64,000 nucleotides of DNA. It comes from Gordionus sp. m RMFG-2023 (lineage: Eukaryota; Nematomorpha; Gordioida; Chordodea; Parachordodidae). Positions 10,992 to 22,821 of this stretch are shown here, in pieces (position 1 is the first letter of the stretch; each line of letters starts with the position of its first letter). The notes beneath the pieces are model-generated. The model ran no database searches and was not told where the DNA came from. It saw only the letters and a list, made by a program, of their open reading frames with translations. The translations under genes and the position numbers were made by a program. The DNA lies in NCBI RefSeq assembly GCF_954871325.1, contig NC_088776.1:24228508-24292507 (forward strand), given 5' to 3'.

Positions 10992-12998
10992 TTGTTGCCG
11001 TCGACAGGATCTACTTAGGGATTAATGCGGTTTTAAAGGTAAAACAAAATTTTTGTTGATATATATTTTATCTGATAAATTTTTGGCAGCGCAGTAATAC
11101 TAACCACGATACAGGGGGTCAGGAAAAGGTGAGATTAAGAGGTGAGTTTATAATTTAATATTAAATATTTAACTTAAAAGGCTTAAGATAGAAAGTATGT
11201 AATGAGTATTAGGCAGGAATATGAAAATAAGATCAGGAATTTAAGACAGTAATATTTAGTATATTATATGTCTAGATGTATATTGTACATCCAATTTTGA
11301 TTATTATTTGATACGCCTTAAGACTCATTGAATGGTGCTATAGGTATTCCGTCATAGGAAGCTAAGACCTCAAGATCAGCAGGACAGAAAGGATTGCTAA
11401 ATATTTGAAATTTAGGAAAATATATATGGAAATAGACTTTTGTAATAAAGTGTGTATTATATAATCATGCATTTTGGGTTTTTAAAGGGATGGACATGTG
11501 TGGGATCATTTATTATTAATTAATGTTAATATATTGTATTTGTAATTTAGTTTCAATTAAGGTTGATATGTTATTAAGGGATATCATTTATTATTAATTA
11601 AGGTTAATATATTTTATTTGTAATTTAGTTTCAATTAAAGTTGATATATCATTAAGTGATCCATTGAGGGTGAGTTAATGTGGTTTATTTTGAAGTAATT
11701 AACCATTTTTATGAAATAGAATGTAATGTGAATTACATATATGATATGTTTAATTATGTATGATAATTTAAAGGAATTGAAGTATGATGAAGTCAGAATA
11801 ATATCTATAATGTTAGATGTGGATAGTTATTTTGATTTAGTGTCTGCATTTGGTATATATATAAATTGGGTAGGAATTTATATGATATATTAGATGATGT
11901 ATAATATTTTTTTCCAAATTATGAAATCTTTATATTTAATATATATATATTTTTTTTAAATTATAAAATTTTATAAAAAGTTATATTTGCAATTATTATA
12001 TTATTTTTATGGTATGCAATGATGTGAAGGGAAAATATTTTTACAGATAAGGTCAGCCCGTGTTGATGGGTATGCCTTGAGGTGGGAATATTGTTTAGTT
12101 TGCATACTGGAGAAGGTTTCTTTTTGTGTAAATTTTTTTTGTAAATTTATGCTACATATTACATTTTTTTATCTTTGTAATAATTGTATAGTACATTTAT
12201 GCTACATATGACATTTTTTTATCTTTGTAATAATTTTATAGTACATCACATTTTACTATTTATTTTATGAACATTTTTTTTTAATAAAAAAGACTCAAAT
12301 TATTTTATATTGTGAAGGTATATTAAAAATTCTTTACATATATACCATATAGCCCATTATATTCTCAATTTTTGTTACTTTGCATTCTACATTTTTGTGA
12401 ATTTGTGCTAATTGTGATGGCAGAGTTAGGTAGAAATAGGATATTTTTCTTAGGATACTGAGTAATTCCTAGATGGAAAATATTTTATTTTCTACATATT
12501 ATATATTTTTCCGCCCTATAAAATATGAAATTTATTTCTTTACATATGTCTTGTAATTTTATTTAAAATCTTTGTTCGGCAAATTGTCACAATTATTTTT
12601 AATACCTAAAAATGGATTTTTATATCTATTTTAGGGGATATTTATAAAGATGTAGCTTTGATTTTGTTTACATGACAGAAGGACAATTACATGTGTTGAA
12701 ATTGCATTTCACACATAGACAATGTGTTCACATTACAGTATTATATGTAAAATCATTATTTCCTAATTACCATTAATCATACCAAAATAATGAATATTAT
12801 AGCTCATATTTCCCAAATGTCTTAAAATGAATGAATTATTATGTTTTGCTGATATTACATTGTCCATATTAATGTTCCATAGATTATAAATTCAGATACC
12901 CCAATGCACATGTCATTATTGATAATATGTGTTTTCGCATAAACATCATAAGGGAAGACGATTCGACAAATTCCCTGAACGTCTTCAAGGCTTCCCGA

Positions 12999-13085
12999 TA
13001 CAATTCAAAGGGGCGATTCGATACAGTTCAAAGTCGATACAATTCAAAGTTGATACAATTCAAAGGGGCGATTCGATACAACACC
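12999..13085 (+). repeat. Short tandem repeat, GATACAATTCAAAG units
   Basis: Four or so units of GATACAATTCAAAG with the spacer GGGGCGATTC are repeated just upstream of the purine tract of the LTR element. It appears to belong to the 3' untranslated part of that element. Confidence 0.7.
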
Positions 13086-13125
13086 ACCACAGAGAGAGGG
13101 ACGCTGGGCTTGTGAAGGGTGGGCG

Positions 13126-13870
13126 TGTTGTAGCTGTTGAAAAAAAGAAGAAATAAATTTAATATAATACATAAAATGTCAGTTATTTTCTGACAGGGGA
13201 ATTAGTCTTTCCTGGTGGAGGGGAAGAAAACGAGAAGATCACATGGTTGATTATCAATAAAAGTCCTTTGTTGGAGATTTGGAGTGAAGATAGTGGATTA
13301 ATTGGAGACAGTGGCGTAGCTACGGGGGTGGTTTTCGGGTTTGGACCCCTCCCAGAGCAAAATTTTTTTTTAGATTATACGTTCAAAAGACTTAAAAGTT
13401 ACTTTATATCAAATACCATTAATATATATATATTTTTTGGTTTTGATGTTTGTGAAAGGATATTATATTACTATTGAAATTATTCTGGGTAGTATTATTA
13501 TAAAGTCATTGAGAATAATCTACGATGCATTTAAAAAATATATTTATTATATATTATCGAAGATATGGTTATTGATTTTTAAGATAAACCCGGCCGAAAG
13601 CCGGGCAAAAGTGCCGAAGCCCCAGTTAAAGGGGTCTGAGGGGCTTCGCCCCCCAGGCTTTTATATGTATGGACCCCCTCTAAGGAAAATTTTTAGCTAC
13701 GCCACTGATTGGAGAAGATGTCAGCTGGGAAGAACAAAGAATGGACCTATGGGGATGAAGAATATATGAAGCTGGATAATTATTATTTATAATCTTTATA
13801 TTTTTTTTAATGGATAGATAAATATAATTATGAATAAATATGGATCGTCGTTAATTATGGATTTATTTTA
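13126..13870 (+). repeat. 3' LTR, split by a hAT MITE
   Basis: The second LTR matches the first on both sides of the 399-bp MITE and ends GGATTTATTTTA, followed directly by the target duplication ATATT. Removing the MITE and one 8-bp duplication gives about 338 bp, which matches the 5' LTR. Confidence 0.82.
13309..13707. mobile_element. hAT MITE, TIR CAGTGGCGTAGCTA
   Basis: The ends CAGTGGCGTAGCTAC and GTAGCTACGCCACTG-type (right end TTAGCTACGCCACTG) are flanked by a perfect 8-bp duplication ATTGGAGA (13301-13308 and 13708-13715). The interior has GGGTTTGGACCCCTCCC near one end and GGACCCCCTCTAAG near the other, plus a GC-rich foldback (GGCCGAAAGCCGG, then GAAGCCCC...GGGGCTTCG). No transposase is encoded. 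A close relative lies at 29,750-30,138. Confidence 0.93.
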
Positions 13871-14622
13871 ATATTTTTAACATGAAAGCCGTAAAATAAA
13901 ATTGTATCGATTATGCGACTCCAATAGTTAGAAATATATCTAAATAACGAATAACTTCATCAACATATATAATATATATGGATATGCTCGTGCACTACTT
14001 TGGAAAAATAATCTTTTGTTTGATAATCTTGTATATGTAAGCAAATGCGATCGAGTTTGGTGAAAATAAATTTCGGTTATATCAATTTAGGTGTAATTTT
14101 TATGAAAAATCTTTGTATAATTAGGAGCAAGGTAATATAATGTTTTAAATATTAACGCCGAGGATGTAAAAATGCGATCCTAGAGGGTCAGAAATATTTC
14201 ATAGTGAATCGAGATAAGTTTAGGAAAAGTTTAATCTTTAAAAATTCTATTTGTGGAGCATAAATTAAACTGTCTCGCAATAAGATTTACAGATTCATGG
14301 TGATGGAAAGACTACCTAAACCCTTTAATGGACATTTGGAAAAAATTTATGTTTAAATTATCTCTAAATTGTAAATAATTATGAACCTAATTTATAGTCA
14401 ACACATTTTAGCGAAAGATCTAACAATTGTAAAATATATTTTTAAAGACAATCTGAAGTGATTCGGAGATAAATTCTTTGAATTTATAGAAGGATCTAAT
14501 TTTTTAATTAAATATAATACATTATATATTTTTTTAAAGCGAACATAATATTCTAACAAATTAAACACAATGATTTTTGTTCAGATATAAATGCATGTTA
14601 TAATTAAATGAATTTCGAATAA
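13871..14622. other. Intergenic A/T-rich stretch downstream of angiomotin
   Basis: This lies between the LTR element and the stop codon of the angiomotin gene. I see no further exon. It may hold the angiomotin 3' untranslated region (minus strand), but no polyadenylation site could be fixed with confidence. Confidence 0.4.
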
Positions 14623-17600
14623 TTATATTTTCCAAAGCTTTTCCAAAGATTCTGAATCTGATATCACATTCTTTTTTGAATTCGCATCAAAATTATTTTG
14701 AATTTTATCGCTATTTTTAATAACATTTACATTTTCATTATAGTTGATTTGACGAGATCTAACTATAAAAAAATTCATTAATATGAAAATCATAATTTTA
14801 ATTTTATAAAATGAATAAATATTCCATGGATTATATAAAGATGTTAGATTATATCTATATACCTTCTGAAGAAACGATTATATTTTTATTGGTCGACATA
14901 TTATGATCGGACTGAGAATTTTTTAGAGTATCACAATCGGCCTTGTTGTTGACTTGATATATGTCATAAATTTTATGATCCATATCAGAATGTGTACCTT
15001 TATTTTCGTCTAACAAATCCATGATAAGAGCTTCCTTTTGCGCCAAGTTAAACTTTAAATTTGTAATTCTAAAAAATTGAAATAATCATAGTTGTTGCAT
15101 ATATAGCTTCATTTTATTAGTCACAGTGTATCCTTTTTCAAAGAAATAACTGCCTTTTGCAATTTCAGTGTCCTTTTTAATATTAATTAAATTCGGTTAG
15201 GTCATTAAGTTTTTGAAAAAGGATACCATGTGATCAAAAAAAATTTTATGATAATTATGTGCATAATATTTTTAAATTTAAAAGACGGATGTTATTAAAC
15301 TACATATTAAATGATTACTAAAAAATAATAATAACCGCTCTATGAGTTCGTTATTGTCCCGGGTGGCTGAAGCCACTAATGCGGCGGGAGATTCTTTAAT
15401 ATAAGGAATATTTTTGGTATGACTAAGGATATTCTTGAGTGTAGATTCGTGGTCGGCAGGGGCAATGAGTTTAACCGATTGTTTAAACAATGAGCACAGC
15501 TCGGGATGAGAATCGGAGGCAATAGATGTTGAAGAAAACAAAGGTATATTCCTATCGCTAGCAGACAAATGGGAAAAATTGTCTTGAACTAATTTTTGCG
15601 CCGAAATTTCGTTGAGGGAATGAGAAGAGGATGTCAACGCTATAGAAAGTTGGTCTTTAAGGAGTTTGCGTATGAAGGGAGGAAAATGGTCAGCGAGTGA
15701 TGATACCTATAGGAATTGTATTTATAACTCATAAAGTTTATTATTGATATCTATATCTAAAAAATCAATTCATTCTTCCTTTTATAGCTTTTTTATCTAT
15801 AAGTTCATAACTTATAATTATTAACTCCATTAATAATTCTTTAATATTATGTTAAGTTCGTTTGGCACAAAGAATTGAATAAAAAATGAATATTAATAAT
15901 ACTATAAAATATAATTTATAAAATAAGGTGTAAAACCAAATTGTGCTGCTAAACCGGAATAAACCGTTATAATTTTCTGAACCATAATCGAACCATTAAA
16001 AAAATCAAAAAAGACTACTGAAATTTTATAAATACATTCGAACCAGTTCCTGGTTTATGACGGTTTTATAAATTAAATTTATTTATTTTAAATGGTTAAC
16101 ATGAAATATTTTTATTTTTTTAATTAATTCGTTCTAACATAAAATTTATATATGTTTTTAAATATATAGCATTTTTAAAAAATCAACTTCATTTCTTTAA
16201 TTTTTGTTTGGTTTTTATTATCAAAAATTTTTAATACACTTTTATTAAAGATTACTAGATCAATTAAAAAATATGTATTATGATTAATTAAAAAATCCAA
16301 AACTTATAAAAATGAGAACAAAAAAATCGAAATGAATTTCTAAAGCGAAATACTTAACAGTTCGACACCCTACTTACAAAAGGCTTAAGAAAGTTTAAAT
16401 AATAAAATTACAGTGACAATTTTTATTACTATTTCTTCCAATCTTAGAACGTTAGTCTGAGCTTGTAACAATGCTTTTTGCAAAACTTCTAATTGAGACA
16501 TCTGTTCAACGAAAGTCTTTTTTTGCGCAAGAATTTCCATTTCTTTTTTCTCATTAATAGCTATCAATTCCTTATCTATTTATTATGAAAAAACATATAC
16601 ATTGCAACAAATATAATAATTATCAATTCTAACAAAATAGTATTTTTTGTAAAAATTAAACATTTTAATAAATTCATTTTACTAACTTTGACTAATCATT
16701 TGGCCGATTATGACATCTTTTTTGTTAAGTTCGCTCGTAATATTTTCCAAAGAATTAGTTTTATAATATTTTACATTTGCTGATTGATCGTTGCCAATAT
16801 CTTTCAATAACTTTTTTTCTAGATTAGGTTCTTGTTTATCGCGATCCGCGGCAGTGCAGAGCAAGCGATTGCGGCTATCAAATATATGTATGTTTTCTAT
16901 TTTAAAAAGAGTACATGAATAATTAAATCATCCATTAGTTATACTAGTGTTAATTTAAGCTAATACTTAGTTTCTTACCTAATAATTGTTGATTTTGTTC
17001 CTTCAATTTTTTTATTTCCGTTTCAAGTTTCATTCTTACCATCTTTTCCAAGTTTTCTCTTTTCTCGTTTGCCTGTATAAGAATGTCGTGACCTCTTTGA
17101 GTATTTTCAAGGGCTATTTCTAACTAAATGTAGGTATAAAATATATATTTTCCATTTTATTGATTTTTTCTATATAATTCAAGTATTAAATTTAAAAAAA
17201 TATATATTTAAGATAACTTTTGGCAATGGTAAATGAATTTAAATTTCTTTCTTTGTATAATATTTGGGGAAAGATAAAATATCATCTTATTTATTTAAAA
17301 TTCAAGATTTAAAAAAAGGGATGTGGTATCTAAACGTTAAATTACTTTATAAACGTTAAATTACTTTAAAAATATATATATTATACACATAATAAAAATA
17401 ATTTGCATTAAATTTCTGTTTAATCGCGATTATAAAATAAAAAATGAAAGATAAAAAGTTCCTATTTTTATTTAATTTCTATTGACTGATAAGACAACTT
17501 AGTAATATCCTAGTAATAGTTATGATCGTATATAATATTATGGGAAGGGGGCAACTAATTCTTTTCATTGAGGAAAGAGAGTAATTAATCAAATTACTTT

Positions 17601-18542
17601 TTGAATTTGACATATCTTTTTTTCGTGTTGCTCCAAAGTCTTTCGCAATGAGTCATTTTCCCTAGCCAGCATATCTACCATCTTGGCTGCTCGAACAGCA
17701 ATGGCAGCCTCCGTCTCGTACATAGAAGTAGGGTTAACCTTGGCACTCAATTGGCAATAATTAATGTAGTTATTGATTGGATACCCGAAGTTTTGAAAAT
17801 TTATATTTTGATTATCATAATCTTTCTTGGCGCAAAACGATTTTGGGTTTGAAAACGAATCTTGGTGTGTTATGGACACCACATTGTTTGAATGGATCGA
17901 AGGAGATTGATGTATTGTCGAAGCATAAGGTAATAGTAACACATTATCTGACTGAGGAAGATATTCTCTGTAAAAGTTATTTTCATTTTATTTTAAGCAT
18001 CTACAAAATTAAATTCGTAATTAGCAGAGCTAAACACCTCTTTTGTTTCAATATTATATTATTTTGTTAAAAAAATAATTCATTCGGACTAAAAAGAAAT
18101 CCGCAGAAAGAAGGCAAAATTTCCCATATAAGATACTTTTTATGTAACATTTATATGGTATAATAAACCCTTCTAAAATGTTAATTTTATTAATAATGAT
18201 CAATTATATATTATAAGTAGTAATTAGATTAAATGAACGCCATTGACTAATGACGGCAGATATTTTATTAAATTTGAATCGAAACGTTACACAGACCATT
18301 TCATCTTAGGTCTGCTAAAAAAATTTGGTCGATTTTGATGCATGATAGGCAAAGGGCATTGTTTTGTTGAAAAACAAATCCCCATGCGGAAACAATACAT
18401 TTGTCAAATCATGAGCTTTTTCGATTAAATATCTTGATACGAGTTTATAATGCTTTCAAAAAAGCACATATTACTTACAAGTCCATAACATAATTCTTGT
18501 TGGTAAATTGAGGGCCCTTTAAGACAGTCTGCTTCTGTAAGC
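14623..18542 (-). CDS. AMOT: Angiomotin (AMOT) homologue, eight exons, 5' end incomplete
   Basis: AMOT proteins scaffold F-actin, PDZ proteins and YAP at cell junctions in Hippo signalling. Minus-strand exons with GT/AG borders and matching phases: 18542-18479, 17967-17598, 17123-16979, 16896-16687, 16575-16430, 15706-15336, 15068-14863 and 14762-14623 (TAA), about 549 residues. The second contains AAIAVRAAKMVDMLARENDS and CQIQK. The third continues with RENLEKMVRMKLETEIKKL, aligning with the family's REALEKAMRNKLEGEIRRM coiled-coil block. Exon 7 (ITNLKFNLAQKEALIMDLL) matches the family's RIKTLHAQIIEKDAMIKVL. Exon 6 is Ser/His-rich and diverged. The C-terminus is LEKLWKI; the position suits a PDZ ligand, but the sequence differs from the vertebrate EYLI. 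Family assignment of the coiled coil is strong. The 18.5-kb exon and the N-terminus are weaker. Confidence 0.86.
15121..15233. repeat. Small MITE-like foldback in an angiomotin intron
   Basis: TCACAGTGTATCCTTTTTCAAA at 15121-15142 is mirrored by TTTTTGAAAAAGGATACCATGTGA at 15210-15233. The 113-bp unit lies within intron 6 (15069-15335). No target duplication was recognised. Confidence 0.6.
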
Positions 18543-19599
18543 CTGTTAACATAAGCCTTTTCTTTGTCTCAAAAATAGCAGAAATTAAATATATATATTT
18601 TTTTAAATAAAAGTCTCATATAGTTGATACTTCTATTGCAAAAGGGATCCTTTTTAAACAGTGAATTCCAATCAGATGTATATTGGTACATAAAATGAAT
18701 GCTAATTTTACATGAATAAATTTTTTAAATATCTCGAATCTTTGGATTGTAACATTTATTAGCCCTTTTCGAAAAGAACTGTTAACTTGAATTTTTAGAT
18801 CTATATATGATGTCACAAATAGTTTTACGACATCATTAATATTTCCAAAAAAAAATTTAAATATGGATCCTATCTTAATGAAATAGAAAATTTAATTTTT
18901 TGATTCAAAGGAATTTGATAATCTTACTATTTAATTAAAGTGCAACTTTAATATTTAAAACATACAACAATAGCACACGAAAGTGTCAAACATGAAAAGA
19001 GATTATACAAACATTTAATTTATATGTAAACCGTGCAAATTTAAGAAGTGTCGATCAATTTGATTTATGATATTAGATTGATTTGTATACTATTTAAGTT
19101 ACAAAATTATATATATGTTTAATAATTATTTTGCATAGTATATAGAGCATGTTAACTTTTATAAAATTTATAGATTATATTATCCCATTATTATCTATAC
19201 AAAATTGTATGTTAAAATAAAATATAATAGTTATAAAAAATGTATCGCTATCTAATTTGATTAGAGTCATATATAATTAATACCCATTGATGTAATTTTC
19301 ACATTTCCCTATAATAATAAAAAGACTATGAAAATAATATTTCATCATGTTAGTGTTTATTTTTACTTAGACATTTCTGAAGTAAGGGAAATTAATTTTA
19401 AAAAATTACGACTGAATTTAATGGAAAACAGCCACAAATTTTTGAATAGTCTAAAATTTGTGCATAGCGGTGGTTATGAATAACTTTTAATAAATGTAGT
19501 TAGAATTTCAAAAAAAAAATATTAAAGAATACCAACTCTGAAATATATTGTTAATTTTTATTTAAAAATATATTATATTAAAAAAAGATTGATTTAAAC
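18543..19599. other. A/T-rich stretch, probably intron
   Basis: It lies between the 18.5-kb angiomotin exon and the hAT at 19.6 kb. Nothing coding was recognised. If the 22.7-kb exon belongs to angiomotin, this is intronic. Confidence 0.4.
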
Positions 19600-20828
19600 C
19601 AGGGATTCAAACCGAACCTGAACCAAAACTTTAAACTGGTATTTTTATTGAACCTGATAAGTAAAATAATTTTTTATCCGAGTAACCGAACAGCTAAAAA
19701 TACTTGTGTACCGGTTTGAGCTTCATGACTTCATGCTTAAAAAACAATGTGAAAGTTATATTGCTAAAATTCTCATTTAAATCCAAATTGTTTTAGAGAT
19801 TATTATTGTCAATTTTGATTCATAAGTTTCGGTAAATTTTTTATATTGCTATTTTACAACATTTAATAAATATTTTAAACTTCCTTTTTTATATTTAAAT
19901 TTAAAAAGCACTTATTAATACACAGGGATAAATTAAATTCAACATATAAATTGCTTACATAGTATTATTATACATCTAAATGAACATGGAATTAAATTGT
20001 TATAATTATAAGAGCGGAAGTTTCTTGTGAAAATGAATCAATATCAATGACTGGATCTTCATCTAAAGAAGATTTATTATAAAGTTATCTTTAAACAAAA
20101 AAAAGATGGTATGAACAAAATTTAGACTTAGTGTTGTTAAACGACTTGATTCTTAAAAACAGTTAACTCAATATTTTAGTCAAAAAATGTTATGCAAGTC
20201 TCGAGATTTCGTTAATAGATGTCCAAACCTTTCATTTATGAGCTAAATCTCCAGGCCTGTGTAATATTTTTGGCTAAAATTATGGGTTACCTGTTTTTAA
20301 AAATCGAGCCATTTAACAACACTAATTTAGATTGATCAGAGAATATTAGAAATATTTTAGTTAATTAATGAATATATTCTATTGGAAAAATCAGAGTAAT
20401 CGATTCCCTGAATTATATAAATTGTCTAATGTTATAAAGTGTCGGTTACTCAAGTTAGCAGAGAGATAAAATTTATAGTTTCTATATATAAATATAATTT
20501 GAATGATGTGAATCAAGAAAATATTTTAATTATACAGCTCAATAATATTTTTTTTAAGTAATAATGTTGAATATTGCAGTGAATATATTATGTTTATTTG
20601 TTATAATTTATAAATTAGGCATTATAATTAATTAAAAGTTTTATTATTATTGATAAAATTTAAAAAAAATGTGATTATCTATATATAATTCGAATGTAAG
20701 TTTGAGTTCAATTCGGTTTTTAGAGGTTCGAACCAGACCGATTTATTTAAGAACCGAACCTAAATCCTGAGCCGTTATTTTTATTTGAATAGCACTGAAC
20801 CAATATTTGGTTTTGATTCGGATCCCTG
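19600..20828. mobile_element. Non-autonomous hAT element, TIR CAGGGATTC/CAGGGATCC
   Basis: The left end CAGGGATTCAAACCGAACC is matched by the right end, whose complement starts CAGGGATCCGAATCAAAACC. The target duplication is ATTTAAAC (19592-19599) / AATTAAAC (20829-20836), 7 of 8 matching. The interior repeats GGTTC/GAACC motifs near both ends and has no transposase. It carries a nested foldback at 20,128-20,324. Confidence 0.8.
20128..20324. repeat. Nested foldback element, TIR TAGTGTTGTTAAA
   Basis: The ends are TTAGTGTTGTTAAACGACTT and a right end whose complement is TTAGTGTTGTTAAATGGCTC, pairing for over 30 bp. Flanks ATTTAGAC (20120-20127) and ATTTAGAT (20325-20332) look like an 8-bp duplication with one mismatch. 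The core (AAATCTCCAGG..., GGCTAAAAT) recurs at about 42.10-42.23 kb and, inverted, at 49.46-49.64 kb. Confidence 0.75.
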
Positions 20829-22631
20829 AATTAAACAATAAAATTTGTTCGTTTGTCAAAAGAATAAAATTTAATATTTTGGGTTTTATTTTCATTGTTT
20901 ACTCAAATATTTATATTAAGGATACAAGGCCTAGGCATAATATAATAGTTTCACCAAGGAAACTAATCCTTTATACTGGTAAAGTTAATGAAATAACATT
21001 ATAGGAATGCTATTAAATTTCAGATTTTATATATTAATTATTGAAAAATTTTAAAACTTGACTGCAATTAATTCATATATTTTTTAGAAATGAGCGTCGA
21101 TGTCTTATTTTTTTAAACTTTAAATCGTTTTTTGAGAACGTTATTTCAAATTTCAAATTTTGATTTTACAGTAAATGTATTCCAACATGTTTAGAATTAG
21201 ATATTAACTTTTGAGTCATTTATATGAAAAATCTATGGAAAAACAAAATTATATTATGTTAATTAGTTCAAATGTTCATGGCAAAAATAAAGGGTATGTT
21301 TTCTAAACATGCTGTAATACATTTCCAGTAAAATCCGATTTTTAAATTTAAAAAGGGCTCAGAAAAATAATATGTTGACTGAAAAAATACATTTGATACT
21401 ATATACATATAAATTTAATTTTAATCTGTTATTTTAAATATAGATTTTTTTAAAAGTAAATTATACTTTTGTAAATTTTGCTTGATAACAAAAAAACGAA
21501 AATATATAAATAAATTTCAATAGTATATTTTACTAAAAAAATATCTCTTTAAATTACAGAATTAATATTATATTTATATAAACTAAATCTTCTCGTATAT
21601 TTATAAGATAGAGAAAAAAAAAGTTTATATCAAATTTTAACTTAAATAATATTTAATAATCAAAAGATAAATAATTAAAAAAATTATTCAATAATATTAA
21701 AAAAACACAAAGATTAATATAATATTCCTAGAGTTTGGAACCTGGACTGAAAAGGATTTTGGTTCCATTCCTATATAAATTTTAAAAAGTGGTTCAGGTT
21801 CAAAATTTTAAAAGTCAGGTTTCTGTTTCTTAAATTTGATATGGTCTTAGGGGTTCCAGGTTCTGATTTTGATTCCAAACTCTGTTAAATTATTTTAAAA
21901 AAATCAAAATTTAAAAAATCAATAAACCCTATAAAATGAATATACAACATTTTAAACAATATACATGCCATATTGGGATATAGAATCCCTCAATTTTAAA
22001 TCAATTATTTGGGGTGATTTCAAAATTTCAGCCTTTTGAATTGTATTCCAGCATGTGGAGAGAACACTCTGTGAATTACAATTTTGCTGTCAACATTTGT
22101 GTATTTATTTATTTATATGAAAAATCTATAGAAAATTAGTTCAAAAGTTCATGTTCTGCTTTTGCTAGAACACATTTTCAGTTAAATTTTTTATATAAAT
22201 TTAAAAATACTTAGTGAAGATATAAAATTAAGAAATTCTGAATCCCCATGAATTCCATATTCCAGTAAACATATATATTAATATAAATTACTTGCAATAT
22301 TATTAGAACAGATCTCGTTCCTGAAAATCTTATCTAAAAAATTATTAATAAGGGGTTTTAGGTTCTGGTTCCTAGATTTGTCCCAGTTTTAAGGGTTCTT
22401 GAATTTGGTTCCAAAGTCTGAATATGTCACAAAAGTACAGTTTTAATAATAATAAAAATACTAAATTTAGTTGTTGTAATGGAAAATTTAAATAAAAGTA
22501 TAAATTTAACTCACACTTCATTACCAACAGAATTTGGGTTCAATGAGTTTAATGTATTTCTTGAGATTGATTGATGAGATACAAAATCTTATGAATCAAA
22601 TTTTTAATAAATAAAGTAAAAATATGAATAC
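20829..22631. other. A/T-rich stretch with small inverted-repeat elements
   Basis: 21730-21883 is bounded by AGAGTTTGGAACC and its inverse TTCCAAACTCT, a 154-bp MITE-like unit rich in GGTTC motifs. A related piece lies at about 22351-22428 (GGGGTTTTAGGTTCTGGTTCC ... TTGGTTCCAAAGTCTG). No clear target duplications and no genes are seen. Confidence 0.45.
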
Positions 22632-22709
22632 CTTTAATCATTCTTTGGTTATATTCAGGACATTCATTAGTTGATGCAATTGTATAACAGAGTACTCCTT
22701 TTTCATTAC
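22632..22709 (-). CDS. Probable upstream angiomotin exon
   Basis: On the minus strand an exon-like 78-bp block sits between AATTCCAG and GTATTCAT. It encodes NEKGVLCYTIASTNECPEYN followed by QRMIK. Its phase (two leading bases, one trailing base) fits the exon at 18542-18479, giving the continuation GLQKQTVLKGPQ. CPEYNQRMIKG resembles the family's PPEYPFKGM segment, one of the motifs that bind WW domains. The intervening 4.1-kb intron would contain the hAT at 19,600-20,828. The link is inferred, with no transcript support. Confidence 0.45.
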
Positions 22710-22749
22710 CTGGAATTTAGAGAAATAAAAAAGAATTTTCTAATAAAAC

Positions 22750-22821
22750 TTTACAGTTTGGATTATATGGTGGAGGAGGTTTTAAATTTGAGGATTTCAT
22801 TATATTTGTAATATCAAATGT
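22750..22821 (-). CDS. Possible PPxY-bearing exon upstream of angiomotin
   Basis: The minus-strand block between CATCTATAG and GTTTTATT is open for 24 codons and encodes SSNLKPPPPYNPNCK, a clear PPxY motif of the kind angiomotins use to bind YAP or NEDD4 WW domains. Its end phase (0) does not fit the neighbouring candidate exon at 22709-22632, so either another exon lies between or one of the two is not real. Confidence 0.3.

Larger units (their letters stand above)
10656..13870 (+). mobile_element. Short non-autonomous LTR retrotransposon (fossil), both LTRs present
   Basis: Two direct repeats starting TGTTGTAGCTGTTG lie at 10656-10991 and 13126-13870; the second is lengthened by an inserted hAT MITE. 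They differ at roughly 2% of sites by eye, so insertion is fairly recent. The element is bounded by a perfect 5-bp duplication ATATT (10651-10655 and 13871-13875). A purine-rich tract GAAGGGTGGGCG sits immediately before the 3' LTR. The internal region is about 2.1 kb with no recognisable gag or pol, so the element depended on a partner for movement. It contains tandem duplications near 11.5-11.66 kb (unit about 78 bp), 12.13-12.25 kb and 13.0-13.08 kb. Strand is inferred from the purine tract. Confidence 0.85.

Noticed and set aside
12999-13085. Spaced short repeats that look CRISPR-like
   Set aside because: The units are only about 14 bp with near-identical spacers, sit inside an LTR element, and the genome is animal.
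13565-13660. GC-rich hairpins (GGCCGAAAGCCGG and GAAGCCCC...GGGGCTTCG) as a possible structured RNA
   Set aside because: They lie inside a hAT MITE and recur in the second MITE copy, so they are part of the transposon.
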